Source: Montifringilla adamsi (lineage: Eukaryota; Chordata; Aves; Passeriformes; Passeridae). From it: a DNA stretch of 64,000 bases. The notes under the pieces were generated by a model, which worked only from the letters and a program-made list of their open reading frames with translations, had not been told where the DNA came from and did not search any database. Of this stretch, positions 25,929 through 38,300 are shown in pieces; positions within the stretch are counted from its first letter, which is position 1; each line of letters starts with the position of its first letter. The stretch is from NCBI GenBank assembly GCA_017590115.1, contig JAGGNK010011225.1:4527161-4591160 (forward strand), read 5' to 3'. The position numbers and the translations under genes were made by a program.

Positions 25929-28900
25929 TTTCTTTCAGCCCTAAGGAGTGAGAAAGCTCTTGTGAAATTGATAGGTTTCTGGTACTTTATTTTTTGAGAT
26001 CTTGATCTCAAAAAATGGAAAGATTCACACAAAGACTCTTAGTGATAAGATGGTGCTCAAATATCTGCGAGATACAAGCTTCCCCACCAAATACACCTTG
26101 TGGATATGCAGTTGTGTATCCATCAGCTGGATTGAAGAAAAATTCTAAACCTGGAATATTTTATTGATTAATATAAATACCTTTTCTCCAAATCTACAAG
26201 AGAAACATTCCCAACATGAGGTAGGTTTCACCAGCAAGGCAAAGGGCTGGACTGGGTTTGCCAATGACATTTACCCTACTGGTCCCCACTCCTTAGTGCT
26301 AAGTAGGGTTAGGCTGTTCTGCCAGCCCACAATCTCTATGTAAGGTGTGACACTGTGCCAGGACCTGACTCAGCCCACACACCCAAAGCCTCCCTTCAGA
26401 AAATCTCTCCAGCCTGCTGGACTCCAGCACCCTGGTCTGTCACTCATTCAGTACCAGAGGATTTCATGGTCAGAGTGCCCTCTTATCCTCAGCAGCAGCT
26501 CAGTTTCTCCTTTCTCACCCCGGAAATAACACCTTCTCCAAAATCCTGGGATCCATTACTCTTGGCAGAACACTGCAGACCTGTGTTCTGGAACATTACC
26601 AACTCTTATGACTTTCTGCTGTCAGCTGGGTGCTCTTATCAAATATGCAGCTGAAACCATTACCTCACACAGCCTCACACGATTCTGGAAGCCATCTGTG
26701 GTTAACATGTTTTTACTGAGGTCACTAAGTGGCAGAACAGAGGTCTGAAAGCAAGCAGTGCCAGCTCCATCTCCAAAAGGAGCATGCAGCATTTATCTAT
26801 CAGAACATGCTGAAGCTGTGAAAGAAGGAGAGGAAGACATGCAGGACCTCTGCATGAGTGAGACTATAGCCCTGGCAAGTGGAAAAAATTATGGATAAAA
26901 TTCACTTGTGGTCCAAATCTGGAGTGATGTTCAACTCTCCTGTAGTTTTGTGTTTAAGACCAGTCCAATTTAAATATTAACTTGTTGATAACATTTCCTA
27001 GAGTTCTTTTCTGAGTCTAAACAAAACTTTGGCCATTAAATAAATAATACCACAATAATTATAAAAACATGAATCGAGATGGTCTTTCTTGGAGCCAAGA
27101 AGACTATGAAATTAAAAGCAGGAAATTTTTTGTCTAGGGAAAATACTTGTCATGCCATCTTGCAAAAACCTATTTCACTAATTGGTTCCAAGCTTTCAAA
27201 AAGTTTCACAGAAATCCCAGAATTAACATGTATAGACCTTTGTTTGCTATTAAGTATTTTCAGAACTCGGTTCATATATTGAATTTTGCAGGATTGTGCC
27301 ATTTATTTGCACTGCCATTTGCAGCTTCTGTTGGGAGGAAGCTTCCTTTAACATGACAGCTACTGAGGGCAAAATTGAAGCAACAGAGAGATTTTGCAAA
27401 AAATGTTTTTTGATATACACATGAATATGGTTTTCTTGGATATGAATTTTCCAAGGTACATTTCTCTATTTCAGCTGCTCATTTTATATTTAGATTTATG
27501 TGTTTCTGTTCTGTAGTATGAGTTAACCTGATTAACCTGAATAGTTCAGTAAATGGTTTGTATCTGATTTAATCATTGGAATAATTTTGAAGCATTGCAC
27601 ACTTATGAGTTTGCTTTAGGTGCATTTTTTTTTAACTTTCAGTGGATTGTGCAGATGGAGTAAAGATCATAATAAAATGTCTAGAACCAAAATAATTTTA
27701 CTATATATATGCCTTCCTTATTGAAGGAAGAATATGTAGACTGTATTGTGTGATTCAGTAGGCTTTGAATCAATAGTCTCGCCCTTTATTCAGGATATCA
27801 ACATTTCTTTTAGTCAATTAAATTCATTGGAACACCACTGACCCTAATTGAATGACAACAAAGAATAGTCCATGTTAATAACCAGTCTTTGAGAATAGGA
27901 AAAAAAAAAAAAGCTGTATCATTATTCAATAGAAGATGGGAGAAACCCATTTTGACATAACCTGCCTTTTGTATTTTTTTTATCTCTGCATTGCCTTGCA
28001 CTGATGCTAATCATGAAACAGCAGCATCAATATTCCTGGTAATTTATGTTATTATTGACAATTATCAAACTTTGAAAAACATATAAAACCAAATCAGTTT
28101 TGTACCCTGAAATTCTTGTTTTAGAAGCCTCTTCTGACAGAGTTCTGCTCTGACAGATTAACTACCACAGTGAAACAACATATGCCATTTACCAATTTTG
28201 CATTTAATTCCTTTAATTTTCAGTCTAACCTTTTTCTTAAAAAAAAAAAAAAAAAAAAAGAAAAAGAAAAATTCCAAGCAGTCTTTTCTAGAGTAATGTT
28301 ACATGCATTAGTATGGTTCCTCCTATATTCTGTTTGTGTAGATAACCATCCTCTATATTTGCTAAATAGAGGAAACTCTTCCTTGTTTTTGATTAACTGT
28401 TCTCTGAAGAATCTGTCTCTAATTCTGCAATGTTTATTATGGGGTAGGGTAAGTAGGGTAATAAAATTCAAGATGAACGTGTAAGGTTGATCAGTATAGA
28501 GGTATTATTGTATGTTGTAAGTTATTTATTATCTTATTCTTTGTGCATTCAAAAGCTGTAAAAGTGTTCTGGCTGTAGTTACATATTGAACAGGTCTTTC
28601 CTGAGCTGCCTATGGTACTTGTCTCTAGTTTGTCCAGTCAATTTGCAATTCTATAAAACCACCTGAGTGGCTCTATTGCTTTCCTCCCACCTTCCCTAGA
28701 TCTCCCACCTGAAAGCAGGTTATCTGGAAGAGCAGGTGGTTTCCTAAGTAATGCCACTAAATACAAACTGTCCCAATATGAAAGATGAGGAAATGTATAA
28801 TTCAAGGCTAATGCCTTGAAACAGAAAAAGTATAATATTATAGAGAATTTAGAAACTAAGTAATATTAAAACAGTGAGTGTAAAGAATAGCATGACCAAA

Positions 28901-29130
28901 ATAAGAAAGGCCAAGGTATAAGCAGAGAGAAAACTGATGCACTTCTGGATAATTTTTTGTTTGTCACATGCATTTTGAAAGAAGATGACTTTGGAAATCG
29001 CTGGCCTTCCATTCAGCTAATAACAGATGGTCCAAAACCTTTAAAAATCTGATCTATATTCTGCTTCTATCTTCAATAAAAAGGTTATCTATGATTAGAT
29101 GACCAAAGTAGTTACCATCTGTGAGGAAAT
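25929..29130. other. Intergenic, no gene recognised
   Basis: Mostly AT-rich. A GC-richer patch at about 26,220-26,660 has a 99-codon open frame of no recognisable family. A 21-A run starts at 28,239 and continues as an A/G-rich tract to about 28,270. Confidence 0.55.
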
Positions 29131-29440
29131 AATCCAAGAAGAGAGGTTACTGAGGTACTTTCAGATAATCTGAATCTCAAGTAGTTCCTTCAATAACCTC
29201 AGAACTTTTTAGTAAACACTCTTAAAAGTTTATGGAGGCTGAGAGAGGCCCAAAGTTAGATACTGTCTTCAAAAAGGGGGAGGGAGAAAAATTGCACAAG
29301 GAATTATAGAACAATCAGACTTATTTAGCACCTTAAATAACAATGTTAAACACTGCAGGCAAGTCTATATTTAAAACAAAAGTTAATTTCACCTGGTTCT
29401 AGGTGTGTGAAATCCAATTTATTTCTGTAGGAAATTGTGT
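29131..29440 (+). mobile_element. Possible old CR1 remnant (reverse transcriptase region)
   Basis: AGAGAGGTTACTGAGGTACT, then CTGTCTTCAAAAAGGGGGAG and AGGAATTATAGAACAATCAG, follow the spacing of the CR1 sense strand where the enzyme's FKKG-type motif and following Tyr-Arg segment are encoded. Heavily diverged. Confidence 0.4.
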
Positions 29441-31168
29441 CCTCATTTTTTGAAGAGCAGCAGTAACACAAAGCTGCCATTATAAGATTTGAAAGAGCAC
29501 GTCCTGTTAACTGAATTCAGTAAAATGAATTCAGAAAAATTCAGTAAAAAATAGCAGTCTTCAGTCTTAAACAACAACAACAGCAAAAGTTATGCATCAC
29601 TAGTGGACAAAGTAATGTTGTTAAGACCCTTTTCACATCAGATGTATTCACACATTGATCTTATGGCAGGGATGGCTCTCCAGAGCAGCCCTAAGCAGGT
29701 CTGGCTGACCTGAGTTTGGCCCTGCTGCCACATGCAAGCTCTGAAGTGCCACTGAAGCACTGGCTATGTGAAACCTTACTGGTAGGACAACCTGACCTGC
29801 AGTCTCAGCTCAGTGTGAGGTGCCCTGGTGGAGCTGGGCCGTGGCAGTACAGCCTCAAGGCTGCAGCAATGGGCAGCTTTGCTGGCCAGGCGCTAACGCG
29901 GACAACCTGACCACCAGTGGACTTGGGGGCACAGTTTTGCTCAGGTCAGTTGCTATGGCTCTCTTGTGTGCTTGCTATCTTGCAGGACTGTGGGATTCAG
30001 CTGCAATTTGTTTCCTGTGGCTCAGGTTGCCCTACAGCTGAACAGAGTAGCTGAGAGCAAAGGATCTGTCTCTGCTGGGAGCTAGTCTGTATCCCTGACC
30101 AGAACACTCATGCAGAAGACAACGGAGAAGGGAAAGTGAAGGAAAGATGTGATGGAGATTGAACCAGAGGGGCAAAGAGAGCAACGTAGAAACAAGAGGT
30201 TCTCCTGTATGTCCTGTTCCTATTTATCTCTTTCCCTAAGACTTATCACAGATCTCTTGACACTGGAAGTAAGCTGTGATAATACAGAATCACAGAACAA
30301 TTGAGGCTGGAAGGGACCAAGTTCTCTAAGTTAATCTGCTACTGCAATGTGTAATGCCTCTGGCTCACGGTTGCTTTGACAAGCAGCTGTGGACCTCAAC
30401 CTTTTGTTCTGTGTTGTTTTGCTTCTCCAGAGGGGTACAACAGATGCTCAGACACCAGCTGGCTAAGGAACAAATTCTTTCATGTTGTTGGAGTCCCAAG
30501 GGTACACAGGAGACAGTTTCTGACAATCTTAAGTGCTAGCTTTGCTTTTGTTCCTCATTTAGAGAAATAAGGCAGAACACATGAAGAGGTTTTTTTCTGA
30601 AAGTCCTTTGCTTTTCAACCACAAATTACAGAATTCACTGTACCTTTCTTTTCCCTGAGGCATAGCAAACCTTCAGGCTGAGCCAAGTAAGGATGCTTAT
30701 TTTCAGCTACCTAGGGTAATTGGTCTCTAAAAACATATGGCATTTCAACTTTAGCAATGACATAATTGTCATTCAGCTGCAATAATGTTCACTTAATTAA
30801 ATGCATCCTGTGGGGAGAAAAAAAAAGTGTTCATCTGTTAAATAAAAAGTAGAGCATTCATATTAGAAGTTCAAATTCAGATTTGGATACTGCACAGTTT
30901 CAATTACCTTATCCATATACAGAATGTTGCAGTCATTATCTACGTGACAGTGTGGGGGTTTTTTTCACTGGGCCACTGCCTCTATCTAGAGATCTGCTCT
31001 AAGAACTGGTGAGGGTTTTAGACATTAAGGTGTGGGACGTTTCTAGCTGAAGTTTGAATTGAAATATGCAGGTTACTAGTTTGGAGAGAGAAAGTAGAGC
31101 AGGGGAGTCCATCAGCTGGACAAGAAAACACAGGAGCCCAGTGGAAACATATGACAGAACTGTAGCAT
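29441..31168. other. Intergenic with a GC-rich patch and a CR1 end scrap
   Basis: Positions about 29,660-30,080 are GC-richer with no recognised content. At about 30,284-30,325 the sequence ACAGAATCACAGAACAATTG with GAGGCTGGAAGGGACC is an inverted CR1 3' terminus, but the expected body does not follow clearly. The rest shows nothing recognisable. Confidence 0.5.
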
Positions 31169-32370
31169 CAGAATTGTAGAATATGCTGAGTGGAACACCC
31201 ATCTGATGGTACCCCATTCACTGTAACTCTTTGTGCCTGATCTGTGAGCCACTTGCTCACCCATCACATAACATGGCGATCCAACTGTATGCTGGATCTT
31301 TTGTCCAGAGGAATACTGTGAGACACATCACAGCTTTGCTATGATATTTTCTCATCTCCTTCATGAGATATAAAGAACTTTGCTGAAGTCCAAAAAGATT
31401 ACATATAATGGCGTTTCTAGATCAACGAGGTGGCCTACCCTGTCGTAAAAGGAAATCAGGTTTGACAAGCAGGATTTAAGCTGTGCTGGCTGTGACTGAT
31501 TACTGCATTGTGCTGTAGGTGCTTTTCAATACTTTCCAGAATAATATATTTCATTATTTTACTGGCCACTGAAGTGAGACTGACAGGCCTGTGGTTTTTG
31601 GGATCCTCCTTCTTGCCCTTCTTGAAAATTAGGACAATGTTCACCAGCTTCCAGTCAGATGGGACCTCTCTGGATTCCCAAGACTGCTCAAAAATCATCA
31701 AGAGAGATTTTGGAATGACATCAGCTAGCTCCTTGAGGATTCCTGGATGAATCCCTTAAGGCCCCGTAGATTTTTAGGGATCCAGCTGGAGCAGCAGATC
31801 CCATAAAATTTCAGAGCTGACTGGAGCTGATCATTCTCTCAGTCATAGTCCTCCAGCTCAGGGCACTGAGATCCCCTTGTTCCATCATCCATGCAGAAGA
31901 CTAGAGGCAAAGAATGCATTAAATACTTCTGCCTTCTCCATGTCCCTGTTTGGGAGGTGACCATCCTCATCCTCTAACAGGCTGATTTTATTTCTACTCT
32001 GCCTATTGCCATTAATATATTCAAATAAACCCTTTTCTTATTTCCCCCTACACTTTTGGCTAACTTCTACTTCAGCTGAGCTTTGGCCACACCAATTTTC
32101 TCCCTACAGTGGCAAGCAGCATCTTGGTATTCTTCCCATGTCACCTGAAATTTCTTCAACTGGCCTTCCTTTTTGTCTCACTTCTAAAAAAGATTCCTGT
32201 TCAGCCAAGCCAGCCTTCTGCCTCACACGTTTGACTTGTAACATCCAGCAATTGCCTGCTTCTGCGCCCTTAGGAGCTGATGTTTGTACGTGATCATTTT
32301 GCTTCCTTTTGTTACCATGTTACTTTCTCTTGCTCTGCTGTTGAAACACCTAATGTCTGGTCTTTCAGAA
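31169..32370 (-). mobile_element. CR1 LINE, reverse transcriptase region joined to its 3' end
   Basis: The + strand starts with an inverted CR1 3' terminus (GTAGAATATGCTGAGTGGAA) and within about 40 bases passes into reverse transcriptase sequence (ACTCTTTGTGCCTGATCTGT, TTTTGTCCAGAGGAATACTG, GCTGAAGTCCAAAAAGATTA). The minus-strand frame at 31,456-31,701 still reads SWESREVPSDWKLVNIV and FKKGKKEDPKNHRPVSLTS, the conserved CR1 reverse transcriptase entry motifs. The segment normally lying between the palm and the 3' end is missing, so the copy carries an internal deletion of roughly 1 kb or is two joined pieces. The 5' boundary is approximate. Confidence 0.85.
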
Positions 32371-34104
32371 GGGAGTTATGCTTATCCCATTGTTTTGGAA
32401 AGGCATGAGATACCGCTGGGCAACCTTTGGGTTAATTAAGTTTTTGCTGTGCAATTATAATTTTATTTCCTGAGAAATTGCATGAGAGTAATATAATGAG
32501 GAATTAGCTGTTACAGGCATAAGACCTTACTGAAATAACAAACAAATTGCATGATCATCATGGTAAACTCTTTTGAATGGCTGTTCCTGTTCAGGTTCAG
32601 GGAGGTGGAAAGCAGTGGAAAGCTATTAAAGCAGAATCAGCTGGGGGAAGAAGACAACCACTTCAACCATCTGTGTTAATATACTGTCTAAGTTTCAAAT
32701 GCTTTTGCGAGGATGGTTGTTGTACACATGGAACAGAGAATTTTCTTAATTTTGCTTGTTCAGATCTTTTGCATTTTTGTGATTACTTACAGGATCATGG
32801 AATTATTCTTGAATTTTAAAGAAGTGTATATGTGATACTGGTCTTTCCACCTTCAAGAGATTGAAACACCTTCAAATACCAGATTCTGAGATCTGCTTTT
32901 TCAAGAGGTTTTATGTTGTAATTCTGGTTTGGCTCTTGATTTTTTTTAAACTCCCTATGCTTATCTCACTATATATGTCTGTGTGACAGTGAGGGTGGCC
33001 AACTCCATAATTTTTGAAGTGACTGCAAGTAAAGCCTTTTCATGTTGCAAAAATTCTCACACCCACCTCTACTGACTCCTTCCCAGCAATTAATTCTGCC
33101 AGAATGTTCTCCCCACATAGATTTGTCTTCATCCTTCAATCTTACCACTGCTGCTTTTTGAGAGTTTTTCACCCTCGCTCTCCCAAAACAGTGGGTGCGG
33201 TTGTAACTTTCCACTTCTCCTTTATGTGTTCCTCCTGCCCCAGAAAGCGCTTCAGGAGAAGGAAGAGTGAAAAACAAGCAGCTTTTCTTCCATCCAACCA
33301 GCTGAGAGGAACAGGGGGCAGGAAAGCTCAAGTCTCATCCCTTTAAAAAAGCTGAGGAATCTAAGAGGTGCAAATATATGGACAGGGCTTTGGAGCTGTA
33401 CGTGCTACAGGTTTTTCTGCGTTGTTACACTCGTGGAGGAGGACCCATCTCTTCTTTTCCTGGACAGAAAAATCAGTGGCATAGAATTTAGGTGTTAAAT
33501 ATAAATTAGTTCACAGTCCATGTAGTTTTGGTCTATATCATCCTAGTTACTTGCCTTCTCTTCCACCTGATTAATGGTCAGCCCTCTATTCTATGTCTGT
33601 CATTTATGACAATTTATGACCACTTATGTCAGCTCCAGTTTTTCGCCTTTTGCAGTAGCATAGTACTCCCAAGTCCCTCTTGTTTCTAACATTACTCCAA
33701 TCACCAGGAGACACCCGTGGGACATTCAGGCCCATTAGCATCTGTGTTGCTCTGTACTCTTCCTCTCCTGGGAGCGTTTTGGCAGCCTCCATGAGTTTAA
33801 GGATGTGACAAAGCAACAACAGAGGCTGGAGGGTAGATCAGAGAGGGCAGAGACCGACTTGACGTGTGGGGAGGGACATTCAGGGAAGCAATGGGCTGGG
33901 GATGCAGAACTGCCTGTAAATGCTGTGCATGACAGATATGTAACTTTTTTGTGTTAGATGTCCAGCATCTTTCCAATCCCTGCTTTGGTAGGAATTAAAC
34001 AAATCCTTCGGAACATGGTAAGCTGGGGAAAAATGTGTCATGCTTCTTTCTAACTTGAATGCTCGTCTTGACAAAAATCGACGTATGGCTTCTAAAAAGG
34101 GGAT
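32371..34104. other. Intergenic DNA immediately upstream of the ADCY2 CpG island
   Basis: AT-rich at first, becoming GC-moderate after about 33,000. No repeat, exon or RNA gene was recognised. Distal promoter or enhancer elements may lie here, but none can be shown from one sequence. Confidence 0.5.
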
Positions 34105-34307
34105 CCCGCCTCCGGAAAAGGCACCCAGTGAAACAGTCCTGCAAGAGCCCTCCGCCCGTGGGAGCAATTCCAAAGCAATCTCCAAATGTCTCTCCCTCCG
34201 GCGCCGGGAGGTGCTGCCACACACCCTGGGGAAGGCAGCGGCGTCCCCGCGGGAGCCGGGCAGGGCCGGGGCGGCCGGGGGCGGGCCGGGAGCGGCACAC
34301 GCCGCGC

Positions 34308-34338
34308 NNNNNNNNNNNNNNNNNNNNNNNNNNNNNNN
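34308..34338. other. Assembly gap (31 N) inside the CpG island
   Basis: Thirty-one N bases lie in the most GC-rich part of the promoter island, about 450 bases upstream of the ADCY2 start codon. The flanks are CpG-dense on both sides. The true length may differ from 31, so reading frames drawn across the gap cannot be trusted. Confidence 0.98.
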
Positions 34339-34578
34339 CGGGCGGCGAGGGCTCCCGGCCCCACGCGGGCGGAGGCCGGGGCAGGTGGCCCGACCCCGGG
34401 GGCATCTCCCGGCGCCTGTGCGGAGGGGCGCGGGGCAGGGGCTGCTTTCCCGGTCGCCCGCGAAGGCACCTCCCGCTGCCGCCGCCCTGGGGCGCTTACT
34501 CTCTGCGGGCGGCCGCTGCCCTCCCCGGCGAGGAGGAGCGCGCCTGCCGCCCCCGCCTCCGGGGGAGCCGGGCAAGGC

Positions 34579-34764
34579 ATGTGCGTGCGGGGTGGCGCCT
34601 TCCGGAGGCGCACCAAGCCCCGGGCGGGCTGCGCGGCGGCCGCGGCATCCCGGCGCACCGTGCCCATGCCGCCGCCGCGGCTCCTCCTCTCCGCCTCCCG
34701 CGCGGGAGCGCGCCCCGCTCCACTCCCCGGCCGCCTCCTGCAGCAGCGGCGGCGGCGGCTCTGA
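34579..34764 (+). CDS. Candidate upstream ORF in the ADCY2 5' leader (61 codons)
   Basis: An ATG at 34,579 with G at -3 opens a 61-codon frame, and a second in-frame ATG lies at 34,666 (32 codons). Both end at the same TGA at 34,762-34,764, 23 bases before the ADCY2 ATG and in a different frame. The peptide is Arg/Pro/Ala-rich, as any GC-rich frame would be, so no function is implied for it. If transcription starts upstream of it, ribosomes would have to re-initiate or leak past it, which would damp ADCY2 translation. Whether it lies in the mRNA depends on the start site, which is not visible. Confidence 0.35.
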   Translation: MCVRGGAFRRRTKPRAGCAAAAASRRTVPMPPPRLLLSASRAGARPAPLPGRLLQQRRRRL

Positions 34765-34787
34765 GGGAGTTGCGCGGGCTCTGCCCG

Positions 34788-35015
34788 ATGTGGCAAGAAG
34801 CGATGATGATGAGGAGGAGACGCCGCTACCTGCTAGAGCGGGCAGAGCAGGCGGGCGGCGGCTGCGGGGCGAGCGGCGAACAGTCCCGCTCCCGGGACTG
34901 GCTCTACGAGTCCTACTACTGCATGAGCCAGCAGCACCCGCTCATCGTCTTCCTGCTCCTCATCGTGATGGGCGCCTGCCTAGCTCTGCTCGCCGTCTTC
35001 TTCGCCTCCGGGCTG
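34788..35015 (+). CDS. ADCY2: ADCY2 coding exon 1 (adenylate cyclase type 2, N-terminus and first membrane helix)
   Basis: Adenylate cyclase type 2 is a membrane enzyme that makes cAMP from ATP and responds to G proteins, including stimulation by G-beta-gamma (family knowledge). The 76 codons begin MWQEAMMMRRRRR and contain SRDWLYESYYCMSQQHPLIV, which I recognise as the ADCY2 N-terminus. Residues 1-50 are a basic, Gly-rich cytosolic tail. Residues 51-75 are a hydrophobic helix (PLIVFLLLIVMGACLALLAV), the first of the 12 expected. The exon ends on a complete Leu codon before GTAAG, so intron 1 is phase 0. The frame stays open upstream as far as an ATG at 34,059, across a 31-N gap, so the start rests on the family N-terminus and not on an upstream stop. 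The context (CCCG before ATG, T after) is weak. Compared with the mammalian protein as I remember it, the Met/Arg run is slightly longer. Only the N-terminal part of a protein of roughly 1,090 residues is here. Confidence 0.95.
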
Positions 35016-35330
35016 GTAAGAGACGCCCTCCCGGTCCGGGACCCGCTCCATCCCCGGGTTCCCGGGCATCCCCGCTGCCGCCGCCCGGCATCCCCTCTCC
35101 TGTCGCCCGGCGGGCATCGCCGAACCCGGCACTCTCAGCCGAGGCGGACGGGACGGGGCGGCCGAGAGCCGGTGCTGCAGCTCCTGCGGCGGAAAGTTGG
35201 TGGCCGGAGGCGCCGAGGTGGCGGCGGGGGCCGGGGAGCCCCCGCCCGAACTTTGCTGCCCGATATTTAGAGGCGACGCTGGAGCAGCGGCCGCGCGGCT
35301 GATGGAGCGAAAACTGAGTCAACAAGCGCA

Positions 35331-38300
35331 TCGAGTTTAATTCACTTAATTCCTTGGCTCCGCTCTCTTCCAACTGGCGGCTTGGCCGTGGTGGCCTTTG
35401 TAGTGGCAGGGTTTTCGTCGCCGCACAAAAATGCAGTCGGTACCTGTATCTGAAGTAATATTTTTAGTGCAAGTAAGCAGGGGCTGTGCCCCTCCTTGTG
35501 CTAGCCCCCTCCATCCCCTATGATATCATTTTCTAGCGTTTGACCCATTTTCTCAAGAAAGCTTTTGGGACAGCGCAGCCTTCGTTTTTAAGGAAGGTGA
35601 AGTTTGGTTGGTCAGATGTCTTTTTTGCGTGCTCAGTGTGGGGTTTCTAGGCTTTAGGAAGAAAAATGTGTCACAGCAGCAGGTGACAGTCGGTATCAGT
35701 TTATCTCCCCTGAAATGGGTGGCGTTTTGCCCTTGCAAAGGAAAAGCTGCAGAGGGCAGTAAAATTCTTGGTCCTTTTCAGAGTTTTCCTGCTGTTAATG
35801 ATTAGAGGCAGGCTGTTGGCATTACTGTATACTTCTGAAGTAAATGGGTATTTGTGTGGTCTCAGACTCTTCCCCTCCCTTAAAAAAAAAAAAAAAAAGA
35901 AAAAAAAGAATCTTTTTATGGTCTTCTGGAAAGCTGAATGTTTACTGAATAGAGCTAGTTATCTCTAAAGGCAGGGATGAGCAGGTCGGTATAATCAAAT
36001 GGATTCTCCTAGAGGCACTGCAGCTAGTGTTTGCTTATCCTGCTTTCTTGCTTGACCAAACTTTTGCCTTAAAACCTGCAGGAACTGCCTGTGGGATTAG
36101 CTCAGCTTTGAGTCGATTGGTGGTTTATTTCCTTTTGGTGTTTGTATTAGTTGTATTTTAAGCTTTTTGTTCAACCACTTCTACTAAATAGAAAACAGTT
36201 GTAAAAGTGAGGCCAGTAATGGTGATGCTTCATAATTCAGTTGTTTAATGTCCAAAGGTTTAAATTTTGGAACTCTGTGTGCAAAATACAGGTTTGTTTG
36301 CTTATCTCTTTCTAGTATGTTAATGTAGGTGCTTGTCCACCAGGGCTGAAGGGACTGTTGGAAGGTGGAACTAGAAGTCTGTCAGGCAGAGATAACTGTG
36401 GAGATGTACACTGTACATGTCCACAGTCAAGGTGGCAGAATTTGGGCTTGACAGTGTTTACTACTAAATTTTGTACTTTTCAGTTGTGGTATGGTCTGCA
36501 GCTTGTTTGCAAGTTGCATGTGGTTATTTTGGTAATTTCATCTCTTGAGGTAAATCATTTGCAGTAGTGAAGGTGGCATAAAACTGGACCCAGATGGAAG
36601 GACTGCTGAAAGTTATGGAAACAAAACTGTGAGCTGGCTGAATCTTGCCAGGCGTTACTTCTTCAGAAAGAGTGAATTTAATAGTTCAGTCTGCATTTGG
36701 AATTCCAGACATACCGGATGAGGAAAAAAAATGCTTTTAAAACCCTTTTCCTGAGTCTTTATCTTCCTGTAGCTAACAACTGGATGGGTGAGTGGAGAAA
36801 GAGGTGGGCTTCATCCAAGTTTCCGGTTGACAGATGAAAGTGACTTCAGGCAGAGAGAAAGCTTGCCTATATGGGACTTCCAGCCACAGGATGCTGGACA
36901 AAATCCTTTGGAATCCTGCCCAGAATTTCACCTAAAAGCACTTTATTGTAGTCTAGTTTCTGGTTGCATTTGTGATTAAAGTATTGCTGAAGGTTTAGAT
37001 CTGCTTCTCCTGTGTCTGAATGAAAGATAGATATAGAGCTGTGGACTTTTAGTCATTTTTTGTGCCTGATGATATAAAAGGGACATGTGGTTAGGAGTAT
37101 CTGAGCCACAAAATCTGGTATTAATATCCTTATCTTTTATCTTGCACAGCTTGTACAGGTGTGTTTGTTTTGACAGAAGATGTAATTTTGTAGAGAAGGC
37201 CCAGTGGAAGTAAAGTGGGATAGTTCTGTGCAGATCTGTGCTGTGCATCTGAAGTTAAGGGAAATATTTCTTAACAGTTGTTTCCTTTAGATTTTGAACA
37301 AAGCAGTTAAGATTTCACTGAAAATTACTTAAGCCTGTTGTGGAGAAAAAACTCCAAAATGACTCACTATAACAGTCTGGATTTCTTGCTTGTGCTTCAT
37401 AGAACAGCTTAGAACATGGAATGTGGGATTGGACATTGTTAGGATGGATATTCATGAAGTGTGAACCATTTTCATGTTCTAAACTGTCTTAAAAAAATTG
37501 GAAACCAGTGGAAGTGAGAGAATGCTTTCCTTCTATTTTAATGTTTTATTTGGTTGTTAAAATATATCACTGTGGTGTCTGACTTGCCTTTTTTTGTGTT
37601 TTTTCATGTGACAAAGTATTCTTAAGTGTTCCCAAACAAAGCCAGCCACACAGGGGATGTATTTTACTTACTCAGCTCTTTCAACCTGTCAGAATACAAG
37701 GTATAGCTTTCCTGATTTCAGATGAAAAATTTATGAAAGCTGTTGCAAAATTACAGTAAACAAGATTACTTACAAAGTGTGCCTGGAAATCAGATTACTT
37801 TTCTTTCAGACAATGTACTGTTATTATTACTGAGAGAGGTTTCTTGGGAGATTTTGCTTTTGTTTCAGAGAACTATTGTGATTTTGACCTTTGGAATTAA
37901 GCACTCTATCTCCTCAAACACTAGATATAAAACTTGAGTCAGCTTGAATGATGACCATTCACAGCTTGTAATTTTAAATAACGTAGTGATAGTATCAAAC
38001 TTTGAATTTCCTATGTCAGAGTATCCTCTGTATTTCTCTACCTGGCGTGAACTGCAAGCTGGCAAAATGCGATCAGTCATCCATGTTTAGCTGCTGCTTT
38101 AATCGATACAGAGTAAATTATTTTCCCAAACCTGTGAAAACCTTTCAGAACTTAAAAATGCCAGAGGTCAGCTTCATTTTCTCTCTGACTATTGTGTTAT
38201 TCTTTCAATGTAAAATGTATGAAAAACTCATTATTCGCCCATCTCTCCCTTTTTAGTACTAAAAGCTTTTGGCCATTTTTAGTGGTATCTAGAACGGTTT

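Larger units (their letters stand above)
34105..35330 (+). promoter_or_regulatory. ADCY2: CpG island spanning the ADCY2 promoter, 5' UTR and exon 1
   Basis: About 1.2 kb is abruptly GC- and CpG-rich inside an AT-rich landscape. It contains runs of GGGCGG-type GC boxes (around 34,268-34,285 and 34,339-34,346), and I see no clear TATA box near the start codon. This is the usual form of a vertebrate CpG-island promoter with dispersed start sites. Transcription should start within the several hundred bases before 34,788; the exact site cannot be read from the sequence. The island continues through exon 1 into the first 300 bases of intron 1. Long open frames on both strands here are a by-product of few stop codons in GC-rich DNA. 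Confidence 0.85.

Noticed and set aside
28170..28484. 104-codon frame with a poly-Lys stretch
   Set aside because: The Lys run comes from a 21-A tract and the rest resembles nothing; composition is that of random AT-rich DNA.
34040..35302. Open frames of 420 and 403 codons on the + strand and 231-234 codons on the - strand through the CpG island
   Set aside because: They cross an N gap and a splice donor, are Arg/Pro/Ala/Gly-rich in every frame, and reflect the scarcity of stop codons in GC-rich DNA. Only the part 34,788-35,015 is supported as coding.
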